This document shows positions 1-8,647 of a DNA stretch of 64,000 nucleotides, in pieces (position 1 is the stretch's first letter; each line of letters opens with the position of its first letter). The notes under the pieces were generated by a model, which did no database searches, was not told where the DNA came from, and saw only the letters and a list, made by a program, of their open reading frames with translations. The stretch covers positions 1 through 64,000 of the forward strand of contig JAIUNL010000008.1 in assembly GCA_020161835.1 (NCBI GenBank), read 5' to 3'. Made by a program: the position numbers and the translations under genes. Source of the stretch: Bacteroidota bacterium (lineage in GTDB: Bacteria > Bacteroidota > JABWAT01).

Positions 1-57
1 GAAATAGCGGGCTTTTCTTTCTGGCTTTGTTAAATTTGTTGTTTGACCTGTTTCCAT
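1..57 (-). CDS. IS3-family transposase OrfA, N-terminal part only (runs off the window)
   Basis: The ATG is at 57-55, preceded on the minus strand by GGAGGCGCTA, the same ribosome binding site as the full copy. The 19 codons present (METGQTTNLTK...) are identical in translation to the start of the orfA gene at 43593. The gene is cut by the window edge, so intactness is unknown. OrfA is the helix-turn-helix half of a two-frame IS3 transposase. Confidence 0.85.
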   Translation of the reverse strand, partial: METGQTTNLTKPERKARYF

Positions 58-119
58 TAGCGCCTCCGGGAAGTTACAAATATGCACGGTTTTAGGTCAA
101 CATATTTCAGGCTAGGACA
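1..119 (-). mobile_element. Terminal fragment of an IS3-family insertion sequence
   Basis: Read on the minus strand from 119 to 1, these bases match the first 119 bases of the complete element at 43531-44862 with one difference, at element base 7. The fragment holds the terminal inverted repeat (outer end at 119), the leader with GGAGG, and the first 19 codons of orfA. The rest lies outside the window, so it cannot be told whether this copy is complete. The two copies face each other in inverted orientation 43.4 kb apart. Confidence 0.9.
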
Positions 120-138
120 GGTGGTAGGTGGTAGGTGG
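120..138. repeat. Low-complexity GTGGTAG tract
   Basis: Three near-perfect units of GTGGTAG abut the IS end. It belongs to the dispersed family of degenerate CACTTACCAC/TTATCACTT-type tracts found in many intergenic gaps of this window (for example 13961-13994, 44866-44944 and 48947-49004). Confidence 0.6.
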
Positions 139-211
139 AAAAAATTAGAACTCAAATTTATATATTTCAAATCAAATTTTAAAATTAAGCTATTACAGGT
201 CTTTGTAATAC

Positions 212-240
212 AAAAAAAGTCCGGCAATTGCCGGACTTTT
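212..240 (-). terminator. Intrinsic terminator of the first T9SS gene
   Basis: A perfect 26-bp palindrome at 215-240 (AAAAGTCCGGCAA and its complement) is followed, in the minus direction, by a run of seven T. It sits 25 bp past the stop codon of the gene at 266-1513. Confidence 0.9.
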
Positions 241-265
241 TAATTTAAAACGAAAAACGGAAACC

Positions 266-1513
266 TTATTTCATCAGAGTCATGCTCTTGGTAAAGGTTT
301 TACCGTTTGCAGAAACGGAATAGAAATAAACACCACTTGAGAGATTGGAAGCATCGAAACGAACTTCCTGAACCCCGGCATTCATTTTACCATTTACAAG
401 AGTTGCAATTTCCTGACCGATAATATTGTGAACTTTTACTACAACATTCGAAACTTCAGGAAGGGTGAATTTAATTGTGGTTGCAGGATTGAACGGATTT
501 GGATAGTTTCCGGCAACTTCAAATGAAGAAGGTGTTCCATTGAAGGAAAGAATTTGTGAAAAACTGGTTTTACCGTCTGTATCAACTTGTTTAAGTTGGT
601 AAGATGCTTGTCCGGCTACATTCTTATCGGTAAAAGTGTAGGTTTGTTTTTCAGTTGTGGTGCCCTTACCCGAAACAAAACCGACTGATTCACCATTACG
701 GAGAACTTCAAATCCGGCATTGTTCTTTTCTGTTGCGGTTTCCCATTTCAACAAAGCATTTTTGCCGGAAGCTGAAATAGTGAATGAAGAGAGTTCAACA
801 GGAAGACCTGTTTCTGCCCAACTTGTACCCACACGGATTCCACCTACAAGAACGTTTTGTGAAACATTATATTGACGCAATCCAATTGAAGCGGGAGTAA
901 TGTCAGAAATAGCCGCATCCGTTAATGGTCCAATTGTTGGGGTAACAGGCTCTGAGGCAGGGATTTCAGAATCAAAAACAAATAAACTTACGATGTCATT
1001 TGCTGCACCATCAACAATTTCGTATTTCAAAACTACCAGATAAGTTGTTCCACTCAAATAAGTGGTCCCTGATGAAGTAGGCGTATTGCTTCCCTTTGAC
1101 AGTCCAAAAGACATGCCTGTATTTGTTCCGCCAACCCAAACTCTTCCTCTGAAGAAGGTTGAAATCGGATCGGGACCCAAGTGTAAAAAATAGCCAGCAA
1201 CAACATTTGTTACATTTACCATAAAAGATGCATAAACTGAACCGACACTTTGGGGTGCAAATGTACGATTGATATCAATTCCGTTTGTATCCAAAAGAGC
1301 AGATTTACTAAAACCAGAATAAGCATATCCGGTAAAAGTCAGCATGGTTGGATCAACAGTGGGTCCACCTGTTGTTCCGGAATGAATGTTCCAGTTTCCA
1401 GTTGTTTCAAGTTTCACACCATCTGTATATTCAAAATTTTCAACAAGCAACTGAGCATTTGCCAAGGCAAACGACCCAATTAGTAAACCCAAAGCCATTA
1501 CCATTCTTTTCAT
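266..1513 (-). CDS. T9SS-exported protein with LamG-like domain
   Basis: A secreted or surface protein of unknown ligand. Residues 1-20 are a Sec signal peptide ending ALANA. Residues about 22-235 are a beta-rich domain that recurs at about 565-790 of the product of 3166-6108 and looks like a concanavalin/LamG-type fold. About 238-325 is an FN3-like linker (LPVELSSFTISASG) shared with the three genes downstream. Residues 329-415 are a T9SS type A sorting domain (YPNPFNPATTIKF, ending in a basic residue). GGAG five bases before the ATG supports the start. It has its own terminator and is the leftmost of four paralogues. The N-terminal domain assignment is by sequence character only. Confidence 0.85.
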   Translation of the reverse strand: MKRMVMALGLLIGSFALANAQLLVENFEYTDGVKLETTGNWNIHSGTTGGPTVDPTMLTFTGYAYSGFSKSALLDTNGIDINRTFAPQSVGSVYASFMVNVTNVVAGYFLHLGPDPISTFFRGRVWVGGTNTGMSFGLSKGSNTPTSSGTTYLSGTTYLVVLKYEIVDGAANDIVSLFVFDSEIPASEPVTPTIGPLTDAAISDITPASIGLRQYNVSQNVLVGGIRVGTSWAETGLPVELSSFTISASGKNALLKWETATEKNNAGFEVLRNGESVGFVSGKGTTTEKQTYTFTDKNVAGQASYQLKQVDTDGKTSFSQILSFNGTPSSFEVAGNYPNPFNPATTIKFTLPEVSNVVVKVHNIIGQEIATLVNGKMNAGVQEVRFDASNLSSGVYFYSVSANGKTFTKSMTLMK

Positions 1514-1609
1514 ATGAACTCCATTTATTTAAGGTTAAGTACAAGATACAAAATAAGATTTATTCCCATCATTAAAATTCACTTTTAGGCGTGAGATTTT
1601 TATAAAAAT

Positions 1610-1639
1610 AAAAAGGGAACTCAATTGGAAGCCCTTTTT
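1610..1639 (-). terminator. Intrinsic terminator of the second T9SS gene
   Basis: Stem AAAAAGGG (1610-1617) pairs with CCCTTTTT (1632-1639). In the minus direction the stem is followed by T-rich sequence. It lies just past the stop codon at 1662. Confidence 0.7.
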
Positions 1640-1661
1640 ACGAGTTGACCCAATTAAATGT

Positions 1662-2798
1662 CTATTTCAATAAAGTCATGCTCCTGGTAAAGGTTTTACC
1701 ATTTGCTGAAACCGAGTAAAAATAAATTCCGCTTGAAAGACCTTTTGCATCAAAACGAACTTCTTTTACCCCAGCATCCATTTTTCCATTTACTAGAGTT
1801 ACAATTTCCTGCCCGATGATGTTGTGAACTTTAACGACAACATTCGAAACTTCAGGAAGGGTGAATTTAATGGTAGTTGCGGGATTGAACGGATTCGGAT
1901 AGTTTCCGGTAACTTCAAAGGATGAAGGCGTTCCCATAAAGGAAAGAATCTGAGAAAGGCTTGTTTTGCCGTCTGTATCAACTTGTTTCAGTTGGTAAAA
2001 TACCGGTGATAAGTTACGATTGACAGGTGACGGGTCGGAAAAAGAGTATGTTTGTTTTTCAGTTGTCGTTCCTTTTCCGTTAACAAAGCCTATGGTTTTC
2101 CATTCTGTTTTCTGACTCCTGCCCTTCGATACACTCACTTCGTTCGCATTCAGGGTGACATCTTCTGACTTCTGTATTTCAAATCCTGCATTGTTCGTTT
2201 CAGATGTGGTTTCCCATTTCAATATGGCATTATTCCCGGAAGCAGAAACTGTGAAGGAGGAAAGCTCAACAGGGAGGGAATAAGATGCAAGGGAAAAATC
2301 TGCGATTGCCACTGCATCAATTTCATTCCATGAGGTTACCTGTGGTGAGTTAATTGCAATTCTTATCTCTGAAACAGGAAATTCGGTCAAAGGAAATTCA
2401 ACAACAAAACTTCTTGAAACTGCAGGTGCATTAAAAGCGGTACCAGACCAAACAATTTCCCACTGACCAGTTCCTGGATTTTTCACATAAATGGTATCAA
2501 CAGATCCGGGATTGTAAGTTTCATAAATGGCTATCGAACTGATGGGTTCCGGGTTCAGATAAACCAAATTCAGCCATTCACGCTGAATATCACCACCGCC
2601 GGCACTTGCCCATGAAGTTGTAATGTCTCCATAAGCCGGATAGGTATTTGGTTCGCCAATGACCTGATTTGCGCTCCATGTACTTGTCGACCATTGTGAC
2701 GAAAAGCCAGAGACAGAGTTAACCCATCTGATGTCACAAAATGCAGTTGAAAAACTGAAAAGGGAAAGAAGGGTAAGAAAAAGGATTTTATTTTTCAT
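1662..2798 (-). CDS. T9SS-exported protein with discoidin-like domain
   Basis: The reading frame is open back to 2852, but the ATG at 2798 begins a clear signal peptide (MKNKILFLTLLSLFSF), so that start is preferred (378 residues). Residues about 20-170 (WSANQVIGEPNTYPAYGD, EWLNLVY, ISSIAIYET, WNEIDAVAI) look like a galactose-binding/discoidin-type jelly roll. An FN3-like linker and a C-terminal type A sorting domain (YPNPFNPATTIKF) follow. The linker loop carries an extra 13-residue segment read from a palindromic repeat (2121-2160) that also occurs between genes. The ligand is unknown. The ribosome binding site is weak. Confidence 0.8.
   Translation of the reverse strand: MKNKILFLTLLSLFSFSTAFCDIRWVNSVSGFSSQWSTSTWSANQVIGEPNTYPAYGDITTSWASAGGGDIQREWLNLVYLNPEPISSIAIYETYNPGSVDTIYVKNPGTGQWEIVWSGTAFNAPAVSRSFVVEFPLTEFPVSEIRIAINSPQVTSWNEIDAVAIADFSLASYSLPVELSSFTVSASGNNAILKWETTSETNNAGFEIQKSEDVTLNANEVSVSKGRSQKTEWKTIGFVNGKGTTTEKQTYSFSDPSPVNRNLSPVFYQLKQVDTDGKTSLSQILSFMGTPSSFEVTGNYPNPFNPATTIKFTLPEVSNVVVKVHNIIGQEIVTLVNGKMDAGVKEVRFDAKGLSSGIYFYSVSANGKTFTRSMTLLK
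2121..2160. repeat. Palindromic extragenic-type repeat inside a coding region
   Basis: The minus-strand reading, TGTCACCCTGAATGCGAACG and onward to TATCGAAGGGC, aligns with the intergenic element at 24561-24605 (TGTCACACTGAGTGACGAAT ... GTATCGAAGTGTGA). Here it is translated in frame as DVTLNANEVSVSKG, in the linker loop of the T9SS protein. Confidence 0.75.
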
Positions 2799-3165
2799 TT
2801 GGATAATCAACTCATAGATTTGAGAACAATAGTAAATAAATAAAGACAACAACCAAAATCATTTTACTTTTTAATGCTAAGAATGTGATGCAGGTTAATA
2901 AGATAAATAAGTCTGTAATTATATCTATAAATGTGATCTGTGCAACAAAGGGGAATTAAGTGGTTTTATTTTAATTATGAATGCACCTCTAAAAGCCTTT
3001 TTTTTTCTCTTATAATGGATGAGCTTCGCAGAACTGCGTTAACCCAATCAAGTTGAGGATGACATTGTTGAGGTTTATAGAGGTGCCAAAGACGTCAGAA
3101 AGTGTCGGGATAAAAAAAAGTCCGTCGAGTGACGGACTTTTTAAATCAAACAAGAAAGCAATGGA
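2799..3165. other. Intergenic region with a repeat and a terminator, no gene
   Basis: This is the leader of the gene ending at 1662 plus the tail of the next gene. 3018-3045 (GATGAGCTTCGCAGAACTGC...) is a near copy of 10270-10297 near the glycosyltransferase gene. The only other structure seen is the terminator at 3115-3142. No open frame with a ribosome binding site was found. Confidence 0.6.
3115..3142 (-). terminator. Intrinsic terminator of the third T9SS gene
   Basis: Stem AAAAAGTCCGTC and GACGGACTTTTT around a GAGT tetraloop, with further T residues in the minus direction (complement of the A run at 3112-3119). Confidence 0.9.
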
Positions 3166-6108
3166 TTATTTCATCAGTGTCATGCTTTGGGTAAAGGTTT
3201 TACCATTTGCTGAAACCGAGTAGAAATAGATCCCGCTTGAAAGTCCTTTTGCATCAAAACGTATTTCCTTAACACCGGCATCCATTTTACCATTTACGAG
3301 AGTTGCAATTTCCTGACCGATGATGTTGTGAACTTTCACAACAACAGTAGACACTTCAGGAAGGGTGAACTTGATAACAGTAGAAGGGTTGAACGGATTC
3401 GGATAGTTTCCGATCACTTCAAATGAAACCGGTGAAGAAATGAATGACTGAATCTGAGAATAGTTGACGGCACCGTCGGTATCGATTTGTTTTAAACGGT
3501 AAAAAACCTGAGATGAATGACTAGTGACAGGTGACGGGTCAGTGAAATTGTAAGTTTGCTTTTCGGTTGTAGTTCCTTTTCCGGTAACAAACCCGATGGT
3601 TTCCCATTCTGACTTCTTACTTTGGTCCCTGAGCGAAGTCGAAGGGCTGTCTTCAGACTTCTGTATTTCAAATCCAGCGTTGTTGGTTTCAGTTGTGGTT
3701 TCCCATTTTAGCAAAGCATTTTTGCCTGAGGCAGAAACTGTAAAGGAGGAAAGTTCAACGGGCAACGTCGTATCTTCCCAAACTGTACTGACAGAAAATG
3801 CATCAATTGTTAGATTAGGAGAGCTGCTGCCCTGCCGAATGCAAATGGTTCCTATCGAACCTGAAAAATCAGCTTCACCTGAGACACTAGTTGAAGTCGG
3901 AAGGGGTTCACCTGTTCCAAGAACAGGGTCAATAAATAATTCTACAATATCATCGGTAGCACTTCCTGAATTAAAAGTATATTTAATAACAATATAATGG
4001 GTTGTATCAAGTGAATGAGTATTTGCATCCCAAGCTGGACTTGTACTTGTTTTTGATATGCCAAGTGCAAAACCAGTTCCTTGTGATTTGATATACAATC
4101 TGGAAGTAAATGTGCTGACAGGTGATCCGGAAAGATGGAAAAAATAGTCAAGTGCTGAGACTGATTGCACATTTAACATAAATGCGACATAGATAGTACC
4201 AGTTCCAATGGCTGAAAAGGTTTTATTAACGTCTTCACCGGTACCCGTTATCTGAACTGCATTTCCTATTGCATTATTCGGCGATCCGTCATAGGAAAGT
4301 CCCGGTGAAACCACCTTGATTGAATTTGTCCCAGACCCACTATGTGCTGCCCAGTTATTGCCGGAAGCGGTCAGGCTGATTCCGGATGAATAGTCAAAGT
4401 TTTCGGTGAAGGGAAGTGCTTCTGCTCCAGGTTGAACCGTAATGGATGAGCTTGTTGCAGAACTCAGAACCGGGAGTCCTGAAATCTGAGTTGCAGTGAG
4501 AACAATAGCCCCACCTTTATTGTACTGCAATGTCCCAAATGAAACCGAGCTGTTCCCGGCTTTAATGGTATCTGTTAACGTGCCGGTTAATGACCCGGTT
4601 CCTGACTGAAGTGCCAAGGTGACAATTGTGTTGGTGGAAACGGTTGATGCAACATCAGAAGAGTTTTGTGCCTCGATAACAACAGTAAAATCTGAATTGG
4701 CGGCTGGAGAAGTGGGAGTAATTGATTTAAACGCCAGTTTGGTTGGCCCGGTAACATTAAATACTGATGAAGTATCGGCCTTTAGGTCATCACCGGAAGT
4801 CCGGGTGGCGATCAGCTTAATTCCTGTCTGAACATCTGAAAAGGATAGTCCGGAAACCGTAACTGAACTGGAACCTGTAGGTATTGTTCCGGTTGCCGAA
4901 AGAGAAAATCCTGTACCGGTTGAACTGAGCGCAAAATCAGTATTTTGAGTGACTTTTTGAACAGCATTATTATCGTCAACAGACTGAATCGTGGCAGAAA
5001 AAATTGAGTTTACGACTGGATTTACAGGATTTAAAGACGTGATTTTTAATTTTGTTGGATTGGTAACTGCAACAAAAGTCACTGAAGAACTTAACGCTGC
5101 TGTAAGTGTGTCGCCAAGATCAGCGGTTGCAGTGAAAATGACTCCGGTTTCAGCTTTTGAATACTTTAACCCGGAAAAGGTAACTGTTTTGGTTCCGGCG
5201 GTTAAAATGGTATCCGTTACTCCGGAAAGAGTTCCGGTTCCATTCGAAACAGAAAGTGCAATGTAGGTATCATACAACAAATTAACGGTAGTCCCTGATT
5301 CTGAATGGGATTCTACTGTTACAGAAAAAAGTGAATCTGCAAAGGGGGTAGAGGGTGAAACAGAAGAGATGGCGAGCTTTGTAGGTTTGGATGCAAGAAA
5401 AGTTGCAGAAACCGTTACATCATCGATTGCAAGCTGATGGTCATTGCCGGAATCATTCAGATCCTCCCATCTTAGCATGATTTCCTGACCCACGGGAATG
5501 GTAACCGGGATGTTGATTGAAATTCCGGTCACCGTATTTGCCGGAAGGTTTCCATCAATTGCTGTTGCTGTTGTTGCACCGATTATCGGTGAAGTGAACT
5601 CGGATGTTGTTGCAATCCAGGTGCCGGCTTTTGGGTCACTTAAACCGGTACCTACCTGATAAGCGAGTATAAGTTTATGTGCAGCAGCATTATTTTCTTT
5701 TCTCCATTGTTCTCCTGACCAGGTAACAGCAATAGAAGTAATATCTGCAGAACCAGAGTTCGATAATCTTAATCCCATGTAATTTTTTCCGGTACCAGAA
5801 CCGCCTGAATAAGTATTTGACGAGGCAAATCCAATTCCCCTGTCTGAATTTCCGGTGCTTCCAAATGAATAAAACCCAGCAGTAGTCGTTGATCCGGTAT
5901 TAACCCCGATGGTTGTTATACTTGCAGTATTGTCGGTTTTTACATACCAACCAACCAAAGTTGTATTATTTGCCCATGTTCCTGAAGATGTAGGAAGTGC
6001 ATTGAAATTTTCAATATATGTTGGCGAGGAATTGGTAAGGGTAACCTGTCCAAATAAAGTTTGAGAAATGATCACTGGCAGAATGGAAATCAGGAGCAGT
6101 TTTTTCAT
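3166..6108 (-). CDS. Large T9SS-exported protein with invasin-like Ig repeats and LamG-like domain
   Basis: 980 residues. Signal peptide 1-20 (ISQTLFGQ). About 20-235 is an N-terminal beta domain (ENFNALPTSSGTW...). About 240-560 holds three repeats of roughly 105 residues that start TKLAI/TKLKI/TKLAF-S and contain SVTV..S and FSGL motifs, resembling bacterial Ig-like repeats. About 565-790 matches the LamG-like domain of the gene at 266-1513. An FN3-like linker with an extra loop and the type A sorting domain (YPNPFNPSTVIKF) complete it. It is probably an extended surface adhesin or binding protein; no catalytic motif was seen. The linker contains a translated palindromic repeat at 3624-3647. 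Confidence 0.85.
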   Translation of the reverse strand: MKKLLLISILPVIISQTLFGQVTLTNSSPTYIENFNALPTSSGTWANNTTLVGWYVKTDNTASITTIGVNTGSTTTAGFYSFGSTGNSDRGIGFASSNTYSGGSGTGKNYMGLRLSNSGSADITSIAVTWSGEQWRKENNAAAHKLILAYQVGTGLSDPKAGTWIATTSEFTSPIIGATTATAIDGNLPANTVTGISINIPVTIPVGQEIMLRWEDLNDSGNDHQLAIDDVTVSATFLASKPTKLAISSVSPSTPFADSLFSVTVESHSESGTTVNLLYDTYIALSVSNGTGTLSGVTDTILTAGTKTVTFSGLKYSKAETGVIFTATADLGDTLTAALSSSVTFVAVTNPTKLKITSLNPVNPVVNSIFSATIQSVDDNNAVQKVTQNTDFALSSTGTGFSLSATGTIPTGSSSVTVSGLSFSDVQTGIKLIATRTSGDDLKADTSSVFNVTGPTKLAFKSITPTSPAANSDFTVVIEAQNSSDVASTVSTNTIVTLALQSGTGSLTGTLTDTIKAGNSSVSFGTLQYNKGGAIVLTATQISGLPVLSSATSSSITVQPGAEALPFTENFDYSSGISLTASGNNWAAHSGSGTNSIKVVSPGLSYDGSPNNAIGNAVQITGTGEDVNKTFSAIGTGTIYVAFMLNVQSVSALDYFFHLSGSPVSTFTSRLYIKSQGTGFALGISKTSTSPAWDANTHSLDTTHYIVIKYTFNSGSATDDIVELFIDPVLGTGEPLPTSTSVSGEADFSGSIGTICIRQGSSSPNLTIDAFSVSTVWEDTTLPVELSSFTVSASGKNALLKWETTTETNNAGFEIQKSEDSPSTSLRDQSKKSEWETIGFVTGKGTTTEKQTYNFTDPSPVTSHSSQVFYRLKQIDTDGAVNYSQIQSFISSPVSFEVIGNYPNPFNPSTVIKFTLPEVSTVVVKVHNIIGQEIATLVNGKMDAGVKEIRFDAKGLSSGIYFYSVSANGKTFTQSMTLMK
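3624..3647. repeat. Palindromic repeat core inside a coding region
   Basis: GGTCCCTGAGCGAAGTCGAA and the following GGGC match the style of the intergenic element at 20830-20875. It is read in frame as DSPSTSLRDQ within the linker of the T9SS protein, at the same loop position as the insert at 2121-2160 in the neighbouring paralogue. Confidence 0.7.
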
Positions 6109-6350
6109 TTGATGTCCGGAAACTGAGTTAATAATAGTGGTTGAGTAATTCTATACAAAAATATGAAAAAACAGTTCTGTTTAAAACAAACAGGTTATTT
6201 TCACAATAACTTAACAAAGGAAACCTTGAAAGGTAAGAATGAGTGAAAATGAAAGGAATAATTCGCTGAGGACCATTAAGAGGTGGTGAAAATTATGATC
6301 CTGATTTTGGGAAAATAGACTTGATTCGGAAGAAGATGCAATAAAACAAA

Positions 6351-6382
6351 AAAGCCAGTCCATCTGGCGACGGACTGGCTTT
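6351..6382 (-). terminator. Intrinsic terminator of the fourth T9SS gene
   Basis: Stem AAAGCCAGTCC (6351-6361) pairs with GGACTGGCTTT (6372-6382). An A-rich stretch at 6342-6353 gives T-rich RNA in the minus direction. Confidence 0.85.
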
Positions 6383-6407
6383 AAATCAGAACAAATAGGA
6401 AAACAGA

Positions 6408-8543
6408 TTATTTCATCAGGGTCATGCTTTTGGTAAAGGTTTTACCATTTGCAGAAACGGAGTAGAAATAGATTCCGCTTGAAAGTCCTTTTGCATCAAA
6501 ACGGATTTCCTTAATACCGGCATCCAATTTACCATTAACCAGAGTTGCAATTTCCTGACCAATGATGTTGTGAACTTTCACGACAACAGTTGAAACTTCA
6601 GGAAGTGTAAACTTAATAATGGTTGTAGGATTAAACGGATTAGGGTAGTTACCTGCAACTTCAAATGAAGAAGGGATTCCGACAAAGGAAAGGATCTGAG
6701 AAAATGAAACTTTTCCGTCAGTATCAACTTGTTTTAGCTGGTAAGAAATTTTTCCGGAAACATTTTTATCCGTGAAAGTATAAACTTGTTTTTCAGTTGT
6801 GGTTCCTTTGCCAGAAACAAAACCAACTGATTGTCCGTTACGAAGAACTTCAAAACCGGCATTGTTGGTTTCAGTTGTTGTTTCCCATTTCAATAAGGCG
6901 TTTTTACCAGAGGCAGAAACGGTGAAGGAGGAAAGTTCAACAGGAAGGGTATTGGCTTCATAAATATCAGACAATGATCTGAGAAGTAAACCAAGACCAG
7001 CAGATTTTTCAACCCAAACTCCTCTAAGGTCTTTTGGCCAAACTGGCTCAGAAGTACCATCAATATCTCCGTTTCCATCAACATAAACAGTAAAAGGAGT
7101 TGAAAATTCATCCTGGAATGAAAGGGAAGCGTCTGTAGCAATAAGTGGCCATGTACCTGAAACCAAAGTAACATTTTTAATTCCAACTAAAGAACCTTCG
7201 AAGGTTGGACCGTTTGAATTCAGGAGTGAAGCAGTTTGAATTGACTCAACAACAGGGGTTGATGCACCAACTTCAATAATATCGGATCCCGATGCCGGAC
7301 TTACTTCGGTTAATCCTGAAAATTGAATAACCTGACCCTTCACTATATATGAAGTATCTGCTTTCATCTTTGTAAGACCAATTTTAAAAATATTTACACC
7401 ACCTGTTTCATCCTGAATATAAGTTTCAGTATTTGTGGTTGATAACCATCCTGATGGAACACTTACCGTTCCTCTTACAGCAACATAGGAATTAAGATCA
7501 TTGGCAACACCAGTTGTCTCATCTCTGATTGAACTGATCGGAATGATTACATAGGCTTTTGGGGAACTTGCAATTGGAGTTAAAGTACCACCAGATTTAG
7601 CTGTTTGAACAGTAAAGGTGTAGTTTCCATTATCTGAGGCAGAGGTTGGGTGGGGTGTTGTCAGGTTCGAAAGAGAAACAACCCCAGTAGAAACGTTGGT
7701 TAATGCAGCTGCATATATAAAAATAACATTATCAATGACCTCAAAGTCAGCAACAGATAAGCCAGTACCTGATAATGCCACATTTGCTACAGAAATTGTA
7801 CCCCATGATGCAGGAACTGAAACTGATGCGGTTGTTAACGTTCCGGTTGAAGTTCCAACAAGTGTTATTTCAGCACTGGTAGAGGAATTTTCAGTAAAAA
7901 TATCTTTTCCTTGAAGCAAACCACCAGAGTTATTCGTTATTGAAGCTGTTCCATCACCGTCATTAATTGGTAAAACACCATTTACTTTAATGTTGTCAAA
8001 CCGATTATTCCCAGTTGAAGTGGTAGCACCAGAAAGGGTTATTCGCAATTTAAAATTTGCATTATTTTCTACTTCTGAAATAGCACTTAAATCAACAGAT
8101 TGAATGCTAAAGGTAGTGACATTCCTGCCAGTTAAGGTTGAAAAATTTGTGAAATTTGTTCCATCTGTGCTATAATCAATTGTATGGGTTGAAAAGCCGG
8201 ATGCAGTTCCGCGTGTTGCGTAAGTAACAATAATATCAACATATCCTACAGTTGAAACATTAAGAATAAAAGACTTATCGTTGTTTGCCATATCAACCGG
8301 GCAAAAGGATGAACCTGACGCATCAGCACCAACTGCGTTCAGAGTTGAACCAGCAAATGCATCGGTAGGACCAAGATCATGGGTAAGTGTTCCTGTACCA
8401 GACGAAGCAGAAATGGGGCTTGGCCATTGTGAAAGGGCAGTTCCAGTATTTCCACTATTGAAATTCCAGTGGGTAATTGTAACCTGGCCAAAAACCATGG
8501 AACCCATTAATAATCCCAAACCAATCAGTATCATTTTTTTCAT
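6408..8543 (-). CDS. T9SS-exported multidomain protein with OB-fold-like (DUF5689-type) segment
   Basis: 711 residues. Signal peptide 1-19 (LGLLMGSMVFG). About 22-195 is a beta-rich domain with DYSTDGTNF and FDNIKVNG motifs. About 335-445 (VAVRGTVSV, ETYIQDETGGVNIF, SYIVKGQVIQFSGLTEV) resembles the OB-fold-like DUF5689 segment of Bacteroidota exoproteins and nucleases, but no nuclease domain follows. The FN3-like linker is the short form without an inserted repeat (FEVLRNGQSVGFVSGKG), and the end is a type A sorting domain. GGAG six bases before the ATG supports the start. It is the first of the four-gene paralogue array. Confidence 0.8.
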   Translation of the reverse strand: MKKMILIGLGLLMGSMVFGQVTITHWNFNSGNTGTALSQWPSPISASSGTGTLTHDLGPTDAFAGSTLNAVGADASGSSFCPVDMANNDKSFILNVSTVGYVDIIVTYATRGTASGFSTHTIDYSTDGTNFTNFSTLTGRNVTTFSIQSVDLSAISEVENNANFKLRITLSGATTSTGNNRFDNIKVNGVLPINDGDGTASITNNSGGLLQGKDIFTENSSTSAEITLVGTSTGTLTTASVSVPASWGTISVANVALSGTGLSVADFEVIDNVIFIYAAALTNVSTGVVSLSNLTTPHPTSASDNGNYTFTVQTAKSGGTLTPIASSPKAYVIIPISSIRDETTGVANDLNSYVAVRGTVSVPSGWLSTTNTETYIQDETGGVNIFKIGLTKMKADTSYIVKGQVIQFSGLTEVSPASGSDIIEVGASTPVVESIQTASLLNSNGPTFEGSLVGIKNVTLVSGTWPLIATDASLSFQDEFSTPFTVYVDGNGDIDGTSEPVWPKDLRGVWVEKSAGLGLLLRSLSDIYEANTLPVELSSFTVSASGKNALLKWETTTETNNAGFEVLRNGQSVGFVSGKGTTTEKQVYTFTDKNVSGKISYQLKQVDTDGKVSFSQILSFVGIPSSFEVAGNYPNPFNPTTIIKFTLPEVSTVVVKVHNIIGQEIATLVNGKLDAGIKEIRFDAKGLSSGIYFYSVSANGKTFTKSMTLMK

Positions 8544-8647
8544 AATAACTCCGTTTTATTAAATAACTTTCCAAGGTACAACTTTTCATTTTAGGGTTCA
8601 ATCTCTGCGGAAGGATAAACTCATAATTTCATCTAAATTTAACAGGG

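Noticed and set aside
4991..5266. Plus-strand open frame within the large T9SS gene
   Set aside because: It is the complement of a clear repeat-domain coding region, with no ribosome binding site and low-complexity composition.
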